Below, in pieces: positions 1-7,657 of a stretch of DNA of 64,000 bases. The translations under genes and the position numbers were made by a program. Numbering within the stretch: position 1 is the first letter of the stretch; each line of letters begins with the position of its first letter. Source of the DNA: Bacteroidales bacterium (GTDB lineage Bacteria > Bacteroidota > Bacteroidia > Bacteroidales > Tenuifilaceae). The notes beneath the pieces are model-generated. The model was not told the DNA's origin and did not search any database. It was given only the letters and a program-made list of their open reading frames with translations. The stretch is taken from contig JACJXC010000008.1 of assembly GCA_020636835.1 (NCBI GenBank), positions 214,426 to 278,425 on the forward strand, written 5' to 3'.

Positions 1-59
1 TTCCCTCCATTCCTATGTATTAGTGTTGTTGTTTAATAAAGGAGGAATTTTGTTTGAAT

Positions 60-114
60 GGGAATAGGATAACCATCAGTGTATGAGCCAATACTATGTT
101 ATAATCCTATTCCC
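60..114. other. Inverted repeat in the gene-free left edge
   Basis: An 11-bp perfect inverted repeat (GGGAATAGGAT at 60-70, ATCCTATTCCC at 104-114) encloses a 34-nt loop. It may be the end of a transcript entering from the left, since a short T-rich stretch follows around 120-130, or a regulatory stem. I see no coding sequence in 1-308 beyond this and the promoter-like element described separately. Confidence 0.4.
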
Positions 115-248
115 TGTTCCTCTGATTTTTAATTGTTGCTACATTGTTTTGCATGTGGTTAGGTGGTTTATTCGCTAAACGTATGTTGATATACATGTAG
201 TAGTTCGGTGTTACTGTGATTTGAGCGTATTTATTGTTTAATTGAGTG

Positions 249-277
249 TTTGTATTTGAAGTTATTTCATACTTTTG
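249..277 (+). promoter_or_regulatory. Bacteroidota-type promoter for the first ECF sigma gene
   Basis: TACTTTTG at 270-277 fits the Bacteroidota -7 consensus TAnnTTTG, and TTTG at 249-252 lies 17 nt upstream as a -33 element. Transcription would start near 283, giving a leader of about 25 nt before the ATG at 309. The spacer is at the short end of the known range. Confidence 0.45.
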
Positions 278-308
278 TTTGGGATGACTTGGTTATAATC
301 CTAAAATT

Positions 309-893
309 ATGCGCGAATTCACCGATGCCGAAATTATTGACTGCCTTAGGAATAGGCAGAGCGATGTGGTGCAGTACCTTTTTAAACGGTACCTGCCCAT
401 GATTCGGTTTATGGTGTACAAGGCAGGTGGATCCTCCGACGATGCCAACGATATCTTTCAGGATGGGTTAATTATCCTGATCGACAGGGTTGACCGGGAC
501 GATTTTGAACTAACCTGTAAACTTAAGACATTCCTCTACAGTGTTTGTAATAATCTGTGGTTGAATGTGGTGGATAAGCGTAAGAGTGCTGAGAATTTTT
601 TTCATCGGAAACTCGACGACTCCACCGAAGTTGATTTTACCGATGAGTTGGATCAGAAGGTATATCAGGATTTGGTTTTCGAAATTTACGAAACGCTCGA
701 TCCGGTTTGTCAACAGATCCTTAAACTGTACTGGGAGGGCTACTCGCCTACCGAAATTGCTAAGATGTTGGGCTATACCTATAGCTATGTTCGTAAGCGC
801 AAGTGCGAGTGCCATGCCGAGGTGATTCGTAGGATACAAAATCATCCCGATTATAAGGTGCTTGAGCGTACCGAGGAGAGTTTTCAACGTTAA
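309..893 (+). CDS. ECF-type RNA polymerase sigma factor
   Basis: A 194-residue sigma-70 family protein. Sigma region 2 occupies about residues 20-90, with the acidic stretch DDANDIFQDG at 44-53 typical of region 2.2. Region 4 (about 130-180) has a helix-turn-helix (SPTEIAKMLGYTYSYVRKRK) that would contact the -35 element. There is no C-terminal extension. The next gene starts 14 nt downstream on the same strand and encodes a membrane protein with an anti-sigma-like N-terminus, so the two are probably co-transcribed and functionally paired. The family assignment is firm. The signal it answers to is unknown, but the convergent TPR-CHAT protease is a plausible input. Confidence 0.9.
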   Translation: MREFTDAEIIDCLRNRQSDVVQYLFKRYLPMIRFMVYKAGGSSDDANDIFQDGLIILIDRVDRDDFELTCKLKTFLYSVCNNLWLNVVDKRKSAENFFHRKLDDSTEVDFTDELDQKVYQDLVFEIYETLDPVCQQILKLYWEGYSPTEIAKMLGYTYSYVRKRKCECHAEVIRRIQNHPDYKVLERTEESFQR

Positions 894-907
894 TCATAGG
901 CATTGTT

Positions 908-1924
908 ATGAGTAAGTATATCAACGATATAATAGATTATGCCGAGGGCAATTTGTCCGAAGCCGATCGGCTCAGGTTTGAGCAGGAGCTTGCTCGTAAT
1001 GCTGTTCTAAAACAGGAATACGCACTGTTTGGCGTGGTGGGCAATGCGCTTCGTGCCAAGTTCGACATAGCTGATGTTGAAAGCGACGGGGCACTGCCTG
1101 GTGCCCTGAAACAGGCTGAGAGCCTGGTAGAACATTTTGAGCGCAATCCTTCGCGGTATAGTGATATTCGCAGTTTTATTGATTCCTCGATTTTAAACCC
1201 CGATGATGCTGCCCTCGAAGCTGAGGTGGCACAAATTCAAGCGGAGATTTCTGAGGAAAGTATTGATGGATTTACCCGTGAGTGGGTGAAAGAGTGGGGT
1301 GAGATCCGTGATGATAGATCAGAGCATCGGTATAGGTCAATCGCTGGATTTGTGAGCCAGTCGATGGCCGATGTTCCGAATACTCCCCGTGTCCGTTCGT
1401 TGAAGTGGTACAATCGGCCTGCTTTACGCATAGTGGGACTCTCGGCAGCAGCAGGGTTAGCATTGCTATTTGTAGTGCGATCGCTTGTTGCACCCGTTAG
1501 CCCCGATGATCTATTTAACGAAAACTATAAACCCTATCAGGCGTTTACATCGATATCGAGGAGTAACGATGGGAATTTGACCAGCAAGTATAATCAGGCT
1601 ATTGTAAACTATAGGCAGGGTAATTACGAACTGGCAGCAATTGAGTTCGACCTGATTATGCGAGTGGACACTTTCAATGTGTCAACCCGTTTCTTTGCGG
1701 GATTGTCGCAAATCGAATTGTCCAATTATCCTGCTGCTATCGAATTGCTCAGTAGCGTTGAGCAACATAATGCCGATTATTCGATAGAGGCAAAGTGGTA
1801 CTTGGGATTGTGCCATGTTAAAGTCAACAATTTGTCAGAGGCTATCCCATATTTTGAGCAATTATCCAGTGAGCCTGGTTACTATCAGGAGCCTTCCAGG
1901 GATATTCTGCGGCAGATTCGCTAA
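908..1924 (+). CDS. Membrane TPR protein with anti-sigma-like N-terminus
   Basis: 338 residues. The first 45 residues (IIDYAEGNLSEADRLRFEQE) resemble the short helical start of Bacteroidota anti-sigma factors, but no zinc-finger HxxxCxxC is present. One membrane segment spans about residues 172-192. The C-terminal part (about 225-335) contains tetratricopeptide-like helices (NYRQGNYELAAIEFDLI, KWYLGLCHVKVNNLSEAIPY) and would lie outside the cytoplasm if the N-terminus is inside. Topology and position 14 nt behind an ECF sigma gene suggest that it tethers the sigma factor; this is inference. Its stop codon overlaps the stop of the convergent CHAT gene by 4 bp. Confidence 0.7.
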   Translation: MSKYINDIIDYAEGNLSEADRLRFEQELARNAVLKQEYALFGVVGNALRAKFDIADVESDGALPGALKQAESLVEHFERNPSRYSDIRSFIDSSILNPDDAALEAEVAQIQAEISEESIDGFTREWVKEWGEIRDDRSEHRYRSIAGFVSQSMADVPNTPRVRSLKWYNRPALRIVGLSAAAGLALLFVVRSLVAPVSPDDLFNENYKPYQAFTSISRSNDGNLTSKYNQAIVNYRQGNYELAAIEFDLIMRVDTFNVSTRFFAGLSQIELSNYPAAIELLSSVEQHNADYSIEAKWYLGLCHVKVNNLSEAIPYFEQLSSEPGYYQEPSRDILRQIR

Positions 1925-4665
1925 ACTTTTTTCAATTTCATCTTATAGTAGTATAGGATTCCGGTTATAGCTATGGCCGAAAGAGTAAGTATGGCGATCC
2001 ATCTGATACCGTTGCTTTGCTTTATAGGCGACTTGTCGCCCATAACTTGATATGCAGCCCAGTAGTATGGGTTGGCGTAGGTGGGGGGCGAATTTTTTAT
2101 GTATTTTAGTTTTGCCTGTCGCATTGCCTCATCCTTGGTTGATCCCAAATCTAGGTTTCGATAAAACTCCGTCATAATTGGTGCGCTAGCTTCGTCGTTT
2201 ACGTCCCATAGGGTGTTAATCACTGCCGATGCTCCCGATAGGAAGAAACTACGGGCTAGGCTCATTATTCCCTCGCCGTGGTATAGTGCTCCCGATCCGG
2301 TGTTGCAGGCGCTCAGTACCACTAGGGGCGATTCCATTCTATTCATTGCTATTTCGTAACTGTATAGCTTGCCATCCTCAGTAGAATCTGTTGGCGTGTC
2401 GAAAATGAGACTCGAGTATTTGGGGTTTATGGTATCGGTGCTGGAGTGCATCGCCAAGTGGATAATTGCAGGGGAATCCAGGTTCTGCTTAAAATCCTTT
2501 TCGGTTGATATGCCGATACTTTCGCAGTTTCCGATTAGTCCGTGCAGAATTGTTTGAGCCTCCGATTTGGCTCCCTCTAGCACTATTGGGCTGTTGTTGT
2601 CCGATTGGTTCGTATAATGGGGTGCAATCAGGAGAATCCTTTGGGTTTTTACTCTGTTCTGCTCAAAAATCAACGACGACGAGTAGGCGTACGATATGGA
2701 GTAGTTGTGGATTAGGTATCTAAGGCCATCGAATCCCAACGTAGCGCCTTGGGGTATCTCGCGTATAAAGGCATCGAAGGGGAGGTACGATATTTCCTCG
2801 TCGGGGATAATTGTTATTTTGGATCCGGCCAGCTTGTTCTCGATGGGTTTTATGAGCACGCTGTACATATAGTGAAGCGCTGCAAGGTACTTTTTGTATG
2901 ATGCCGACGCGTTGTTCAGGGAGTGGTTTGTTGCTGCATGCTTAATAATACTTACGTTATGCACAAAGATGCTGTCGAGGGGTGTTGAGTGGTAATTAAT
3001 GGTGCTTTTTGTGATGACGAATGTGTACAGTTGTCGTTGGCTTTGGGTGTAGTTGTGGGGGAGGAAGTACTCAACTATGCTTTCGTCGGTTTTTAGTTTT
3101 GCTTGTATTTTTTTTAGTGTCGTGGGTTTTACTCTATCTTGTATTTCGCTATTTTGCGACGACATTTTTTTTATTTTTTCAGAAATCATCTCGCTATTCC
3201 GGTTTACCTCAAAGAGCTTATCTGTCCACAGTTCAATTTTTTGTGAGTCGGGTTTTGCTTTTTGCTGCTCATCCTGAATGAGCTTGTTGTACGACGATAT
3301 TTGGAGCCTCAGCTCGTTGCGCCTTGCCAGTATTGAGTCCGATGAGTGTTGCCCGTATAGAGTTTCATTCTCGTTATACTCGTCGTGGAGTACCCTCGAT
3401 TTGCTTATGCTTGAGATACTATACATGCTTTCGATGTATTTGCTCTCCTTGGTTAGAGAGTAGAGCTCCCGGGCTATTTCTATGGCCTGTAGGTATGTGT
3501 CCTTCTCGTTTTCTGCTAGGTATAGCTTGCTGTCGTGCGATGAGTAGGTTTCTCGGATCTGCTCAATTACTTGTAGTGCGAGTTCCATGGTTTGGAAGCT
3601 CTGTTTCATCAGTTTAACCTGGAATACTCCGGCTTGTTGATGCGAATGCATCATAAGCGCGAATGCTTTGCTTTTTAGGTTGTCCAGAAGGCGATAGTTG
3701 AAAATAGCCGATTTTATTGGAGGATCAGCAAAAATGCATTTGTTGTTAAACTCTGGCACAATGGCAATTAACGATTTTTGGTAGTAGTGGAGTGCGGTTT
3801 TGTAATCGGATTGCTCCGCAAAGAAGTCGCCTAAAGTTTTGTAAGCTAACGAAACGTATGGATGTTTATCGCCGTAGGTATTAAGGCAGATGGTCAGCGA
3901 TTTTTTATGCATCTCCAACGCTTTCTGCGATCGACCGGTTAGGCGGAGGAATTCACCGTAATCGTTTAGCACGCTGGTTATCCTGTAGTGATCCTGTCCG
4001 AATTCGCGGTTAAACCATTCGATGCTCAACCTGAAATAGCTGTCGGCTTTACAAGTATCGCCGGTATCAAACGCCACTTTGGCGATGTTTAGGTAAACCA
4101 ACGATTTTTCGGGCAGGCTATACTTTGTTTTTAGGCGTAAACTTTCGGAGAAGTGGTGTAGCGCTTTTTTATAGTTTTTTATTTTGTAGAGGGTTATTCC
4201 TAGATTAATATTGGCTGTAGATATTTTAAAGAGCACGTTATTGTTAATGGTTAGCCCTTTGTATAGTTTTATTCCTTGGATGGCATAGTCGATGGCCTTA
4301 TCGTATTCTTTTATAATTCCATATATTCTGGATATGTTAATGTATATATCGGCAAGCTCCTCGGCCGATTGTTGACGGTTGGTTATGGATTCCTCTGCTA
4401 GTTTGTGGTACTCCAAAGCCTCGTTGTAGCGTCCCATTTGAAAGTAAATGACACCTAGGTTGTTGTAAGCGGCAATGCGGTAGTTGTTTGATAGAGCATT
4501 GCCCTGTTTCAGAATATCTCGAAGGTGTTTTTCTGCTTCGGGTAGGTCTCCCTTGTTATAGCTTTTTAGAAATTTGTTGAAATAGGCTTCGGAGCTCGTA
4601 TCCTGAGCAATTGAGAAGCTATTGTTTGTAATGGTTAGTGCTATGGCTATTATCCTGCAAAGCAT
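1921..4665 (-). CDS. TPR-CHAT caspase-like protease, membrane anchored
   Basis: 914 residues from the ATG at 4665. A longer reading from a TTG at 4704 is less likely, because the ATG start places a signal-peptide-like segment (LCRIIAIALTI, ending near AQD) at the N-terminus. About residues 25-350 form tetratricopeptide repeats, then a helical stretch, then a CHAT domain in the last 250 residues. The caspase-like dyad is intact: His near residue 740 (LAMHSS) and Cys near residue 787 (LSACNTGSG). The hydrophobic segment near 887-908 (ILTLSAIAITGILYYY) is followed by lysines and is probably a membrane anchor. CHAT proteases of the TPR class cleave specific partner proteins. Neighbours are an ECF sigma/membrane-protein pair, converging with a 4-bp overlap, and a double-glycine peptide gene upstream. 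Confidence 0.88.
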   Translation of the reverse strand: MLCRIIAIALTITNNSFSIAQDTSSEAYFNKFLKSYNKGDLPEAEKHLRDILKQGNALSNNYRIAAYNNLGVIYFQMGRYNEALEYHKLAEESITNRQQSAEELADIYINISRIYGIIKEYDKAIDYAIQGIKLYKGLTINNNVLFKISTANINLGITLYKIKNYKKALHHFSESLRLKTKYSLPEKSLVYLNIAKVAFDTGDTCKADSYFRLSIEWFNREFGQDHYRITSVLNDYGEFLRLTGRSQKALEMHKKSLTICLNTYGDKHPYVSLAYKTLGDFFAEQSDYKTALHYYQKSLIAIVPEFNNKCIFADPPIKSAIFNYRLLDNLKSKAFALMMHSHQQAGVFQVKLMKQSFQTMELALQVIEQIRETYSSHDSKLYLAENEKDTYLQAIEIARELYSLTKESKYIESMYSISSISKSRVLHDEYNENETLYGQHSSDSILARRNELRLQISSYNKLIQDEQQKAKPDSQKIELWTDKLFEVNRNSEMISEKIKKMSSQNSEIQDRVKPTTLKKIQAKLKTDESIVEYFLPHNYTQSQRQLYTFVITKSTINYHSTPLDSIFVHNVSIIKHAATNHSLNNASASYKKYLAALHYMYSVLIKPIENKLAGSKITIIPDEEISYLPFDAFIREIPQGATLGFDGLRYLIHNYSISYAYSSSLIFEQNRVKTQRILLIAPHYTNQSDNNSPIVLEGAKSEAQTILHGLIGNCESIGISTEKDFKQNLDSPAIIHLAMHSSTDTINPKYSSLIFDTPTDSTEDGKLYSYEIAMNRMESPLVVLSACNTGSGALYHGEGIMSLARSFFLSGASAVINTLWDVNDEASAPIMTEFYRNLDLGSTKDEAMRQAKLKYIKNSPPTYANPYYWAAYQVMGDKSPIKQSNGIRWIAILTLSAIAITGILYYYKMKLKKV

Positions 4666-4800
4666 TGTGCCGTGTTTAATGGCTGCAAGATAACAAAAAG
4701 ACAATCATAAATATGAATGTCTTTTATGGAGCATCAGGGATTGCTCTAGATTTGGTAGAGTTTTTCTATCTGTGCTGTTATTATACATTTTTGTTTATTT

Positions 4801-4817
4801 CACCCATGTGCTGGGTG
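4801..4817 (-). other. Stem-loop between the GG-peptide gene and the CHAT gene
   Basis: CACCCA-tgtgc-TGGGTG forms a 6-bp stem with a 5-nt loop, beginning 5 nt beyond the stop codon of the 63-residue peptide gene. On the minus strand no T-run follows it, so it is not a standard terminator. It could protect a short peptide mRNA from exonucleases or partly uncouple the peptide from the downstream CHAT gene. Confidence 0.4.
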
Positions 4818-4821
4818 ATGT

Positions 4822-5013
4822 TTATTTTTTGTCCTGTGGTTTTGTTGGATGTTCTTTGGGGATTATAATTATGCTGACAGTACCATCATCCTCTCCTTCG
4901 CCTCCTCTTAACAAATTAAGGCTGTTCTTGCTTAATTCCTGCCCCTGCGCCAGCGAGTGTTTTAGGTTATTAATAGTGTTTGCCGAGTTCTGGTTTTTTC
5001 GTAATAGTTTCAT
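4822..5013 (-). CDS. Small peptide with double-glycine leader (RiPP-precursor-like)
   Basis: 63 residues, ATG at 5013. The N-terminal half reads like the Bacteroidota double-glycine leader: basic start MKLLRKNQN, then QELSKNSLNLLRGG with the GG at residues 37-38. The remaining 25 residues begin acidic (EGEDDG), carry a hydrophobic TVSIIII stretch and end in a Pro/Lys tail; no cysteines are present. Precursors of this leader type are normally cut after GG by a C39 peptidase-transporter. No such transporter or modification enzyme lies in this window. The gene stands 156 nt upstream of the CHAT protease ATG on the same strand, so the two may share a transcript. Real gene and leader reading are likely; the function is unknown. 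Confidence 0.55.
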   Translation of the reverse strand: MKLLRKNQNSANTINNLKHSLAQGQELSKNSLNLLRGGEGEDDGTVSIIIIPKEHPTKPQDKK

Positions 5014-5427
5014 AGTAGTAGAATTTAATTGGTTTATTTATTCTATACATAGCGATTGGTGAAAATTTGTTACCCCTTTTGGGTAAATAATTTTTTGTGG
5101 TAAATTTTTTTGAACTCCATTTTTAAATTATTGATGTTTAATGTGATGCTTTCGTACCCCTTTCGTTTTTGCAATTTTGGGAGCGCTTTGTTGAAATCTT
5201 GCTTTTAGTATAACCTAAATGCACTAACCGATTTTGCTGGGGAAAATCAATTCCGTTTAAATGAGGCGTGCGGCCTGAGTGTATTTATGTGGCTTTACTT
5301 TTAGTCTGAGTGGAGGAGGTGCGTGGTAATTTGCAGATTAGTAGCATATTCGCATGGTTAAGGTAACAATTTTTTATCAATCCATATATAGACCATAAAC
5401 ACGTACAACATCTAAATAGATATAACT

Positions 5428-5676
5428 ATGCCTAAGTATTATTTGGTGCGGAGAACAAATTTTGCAGGGTTCCACTCGGTTCACAAGGAGGGTTGTCCTT
5501 TTCTGCAGAATGCCAATAGGTGCATCGAGTTGGGGGAGTTCGATTCGAGCTGTGAGGCCATTTGGCAGGCGCGTGGCATATACACCAATTCCAATGCCTG
5601 TATTTTCTGTGTAAAGGAGTCGGTTGCAACCAACGCGGAGCATTTGTTTGAGTGGAATATGTTTTCCACTTCGTAG
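5428..5676 (+). CDS. Small Cys/His-containing hypothetical protein
   Basis: 82 residues with no signal peptide or membrane segment. Cysteines are spread in a pattern that could bind metal: FHSVHKEGCPFL near the N-terminus, a single Cys near residue 32, SSCEA, then ACIFC near the C-terminus. The gene is isolated, preceded by about 340 nt (5086-5427) in which I see no coding sequence, and followed by a strong palindromic terminator. I do not recognise a named family, but the H-x-x-GCPFL pattern looks like a short conserved Bacteroidota protein. Confidence 0.6.
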   Translation: MPKYYLVRRTNFAGFHSVHKEGCPFLQNANRCIELGEFDSSCEAIWQARGIYTNSNACIFCVKESVATNAEHLFEWNMFSTS

Positions 5677-5700
5677 TTTTTGCGGTAGGTGTGTGGAATA

Positions 5701-5730
5701 AAAAAAGCTGCTTGATATCAAGCAGCTTTT
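5701..5730. terminator. Bidirectional terminator between the 82-residue gene and queA
   Basis: A perfect 20-bp palindrome (GCTGCTTGATATCAAGCAGC, 5707-5726) is flanked by A6 on the left and T4 on the right, so it can stop transcripts from both directions: the rightward 82-residue gene and the leftward queA operon. Confidence 0.85.
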
Positions 5731-5748
5731 AGTTATCGAAGTGCAATA

Positions 5749-6798
5749 TTATATGATAAGCATGGCGTCGCCATAGGTTCCAAATCGGTATTTTTCCTTA
5801 ATGGCAACCCGGTACGCTTCAAAAAGAAGGTCGTAGCCAGCAAAGGCCGAAACCATCATTAGGAGGGTGGATAGGGGAAGGTGGAAGTTGGTGATTAGCA
5901 TGTTTGGAACGCTGAATTCGTAGGGGGGGAAGATGAATTTGTTGGTCCACCCGCTGTAGGGTTTAAGGAACCCATCGGTAGTAACAGAGCTCTCCAAGGT
6001 GCGGAGTACTGTTGTACCCACGGCGCAAATATTATTCCGATTTGTTTTTGCTGCGTTGATTGTATTTACCGCTTCGATGGGAATGCTTATTTGCTCGGAG
6101 TCCATTTTGTGCTTGGTTAAATCCTCCACGTCAACGGTGCGGAAGTTGCCTAGCCCAACGTGCAGGGTAATTTCGGCAAAATCGAGACCCTTAATTTCGA
6201 GCCGTTTAAGCAACTGTTTGCTGAAGTGAAGACCGGCGGTAGGGGCGGCAACCGCGCCTTCGTGCTTGGCGTAAACGGTTTGGTAGCGTTCGCGGTCCTC
6301 CTCAACCACTTCGCGGCGGATGAATTTGGGTAGAGGTGTTTCGCCTAGGCGGTAGAGTGTGTCCTTAAACTCATCGTATGAGCCGTCGAAAAGGAAGCGC
6401 AGTGTTCTCCCTCTGCTGGTAGTGTTATCAATAACCTCGGCAACCAGTACATCGTCCTCGCCAAAGTAAAGTTTATTCCCTATGCGGATTTTACGGGCCG
6501 GATCAACTAAAACATCCCACAGGCGTTGCTCTTTGTTAAGCTCGCGGAGCAGGAATACCTCTATCTCGGCACCCGTTTTTTCCTTGTTCCCGTAAAGACG
6601 GGCAGGGAAAACCTTGGTGTTGTTGAATACCAGCACATCGTGCTCGTTGTAGTACTCTATAATGTCCTTAAAAACACGATGCTCAATCTGCTTGGTTTTC
6701 CGGTTTACCACCATTAATCTGGATTCGTCGCGATTTTCGACAGGGAACTTCGCAATGAGCTCCGGGGGCAGATTGTACTTGTACTGCGATAGCTTCAT
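5749..6798 (-). CDS. queA: S-adenosylmethionine:tRNA ribosyltransferase-isomerase
   Basis: 349 residues from the ATG at 6798 (MKLSQYKYNLP). A 19-codon upstream extension lacks family similarity and is rejected. QueA transfers and rearranges the ribosyl group of AdoMet onto 7-aminomethyl-7-deazaguanine in tRNA, giving epoxyqueuosine. Family hallmarks: LPPELIAKFPVENRDESRL near the N-terminus, VFNNTKVFPARL, and the PTAGLHF motif near the middle. It is the last gene of the leftward yfhO-ftsX-DUF3098-uppP-truB-queA run, 145 nt after truB, and is followed by the palindromic terminator. QueD, another queuosine-pathway enzyme, lies near 47 kb. Confidence 0.96.
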   Translation of the reverse strand: MKLSQYKYNLPPELIAKFPVENRDESRLMVVNRKTKQIEHRVFKDIIEYYNEHDVLVFNNTKVFPARLYGNKEKTGAEIEVFLLRELNKEQRLWDVLVDPARKIRIGNKLYFGEDDVLVAEVIDNTTSRGRTLRFLFDGSYDEFKDTLYRLGETPLPKFIRREVVEEDRERYQTVYAKHEGAVAAPTAGLHFSKQLLKRLEIKGLDFAEITLHVGLGNFRTVDVEDLTKHKMDSEQISIPIEAVNTINAAKTNRNNICAVGTTVLRTLESSVTTDGFLKPYSGWTNKFIFPPYEFSVPNMLITNFHLPLSTLLMMVSAFAGYDLLFEAYRVAIKEKYRFGTYGDAMLII

Positions 6799-6847
6799 TT
6801 TTCTTTTATTTGTTAAGTATACTTTTTTCTGGGCTAAATAACATCTG

Positions 6848-6865
6848 CCCTGCACGGATGCAGGG
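6848..6865 (-). other. Hairpin in the truB-queA gap
   Basis: CCCTGCA-cgga-TGCAGGG forms a 7-bp stem with a tetraloop in the leader of queA, 50 nt before its ATG. No T-run follows on the minus strand. It may be an RNA-processing or stability element. I compared it with preQ1 riboswitches and found no match to their conserved loop. Confidence 0.4.
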
Positions 6866-6943
6866 TGTCATAATCGTAATAAAATTAAGCGATTGCAAAT
6901 TTAGTGTATATCTTTAAAGATTGCCCATCTTATACGGGCAAAA

Positions 6944-7657
6944 TTAGGGTTGGTTACATATCGACGAAAATTTTTTTTCGATCTCTTCAATTGTTAGTGC
7001 ATCCTCAATTCTGAAGTTACCGCTGGCTGTGCGGCGGAGTTGGACAAGGTGAGCTCCCGAGTTTAGCGCTTTCCCTATGTCGCGAGCTATGGATCGGATG
7101 TACGTTCCTTTGCTGCATCGAATCTGTAACTCGAGCAGTGGCATCTCGAATGAAATTACCGAGATGTCGTATATTTCAATGGGAACGGGTTTTAACTCCA
7201 TATCAACGCCTTGCCGTGCGTACTTGTAGGCTCGTTTGCCATCCACAAATTTGGCCGAGAATAGTGGGGGTATCTGGAGCTGTGGTCCAATAAAGCCCTT
7301 GATTGCCTCGTCAATGGTGGTGCGGGTTATATGGTCGGTGGGGTACTGTTGATCCGGCTTGGTTTCCAGATCGAACGATGGTGTTGTTTCGCCAATTTTG
7401 ATTGTAGCCATGTATTCCTTCTGCTGGGCCATTAGCTCGTTAACCTGTTTGGTTGCTTTGCCAGTACAAACAACTAGCAGCCCGGAGGCCAGGGGGTCCA
7501 GTGTGCCTGCATGTCCCACTTTAATGGTTTTATCGCCAGTAGCCCTCCTGATAAGCACCTTAAGCTTTCCTACTACGTTAAATGATGTCCAGGTATAGGG
7601 TTTATCAACTAAAAATACGCTACCCTCCTTTAGTGTTTCGGTTTTGTTTATCTCCAT
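6944..7657 (-). CDS. truB: tRNA pseudouridine(55) synthase
   Basis: 237 residues. TruB makes pseudouridine 55 in the T-arm of all tRNAs. The catalytic-Asp motif is visible (VGHAGTLDPLASGLLVV, about residues 48-64), and the N-terminal VDKPYTWTSFNVV and the RCSKGTYIRSIARDIG segment near the C-terminus also fit the family. There is no C-terminal PUA domain, consistent with the short form found in Bacteroidota. Its start codon overlaps the uppP stop (TAATG), so the pair is translationally coupled. Confidence 0.95.
   Translation of the reverse strand: MEINKTETLKEGSVFLVDKPYTWTSFNVVGKLKVLIRRATGDKTIKVGHAGTLDPLASGLLVVCTGKATKQVNELMAQQKEYMATIKIGETTPSFDLETKPDQQYPTDHITRTTIDEAIKGFIGPQLQIPPLFSAKFVDGKRAYKYARQGVDMELKPVPIEIYDISVISFEMPLLELQIRCSKGTYIRSIARDIGKALNSGAHLVQLRRTASGNFRIEDALTIEEIEKKFSSICNQP

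Noticed and set aside
2369..3617. Several plus-strand reading frames inside the CHAT gene
   Set aside because: They are antisense shadows with low-complexity, cysteine- and phenylalanine-rich translations; the CHAT frame is supported by clear domains.
4743..4767. Hairpin CTCTA/TAGAG with T5 as a terminator between the peptide and CHAT genes
   Set aside because: The T-run is on the plus strand, whereas both genes are on the minus strand.
6798..6870. preQ1 riboswitch in front of queA
   Set aside because: A GGGC...GCCC stem followed by an A-rich segment looks superficially similar, but the conserved loop and pseudoknot bases of preQ1-I are missing.
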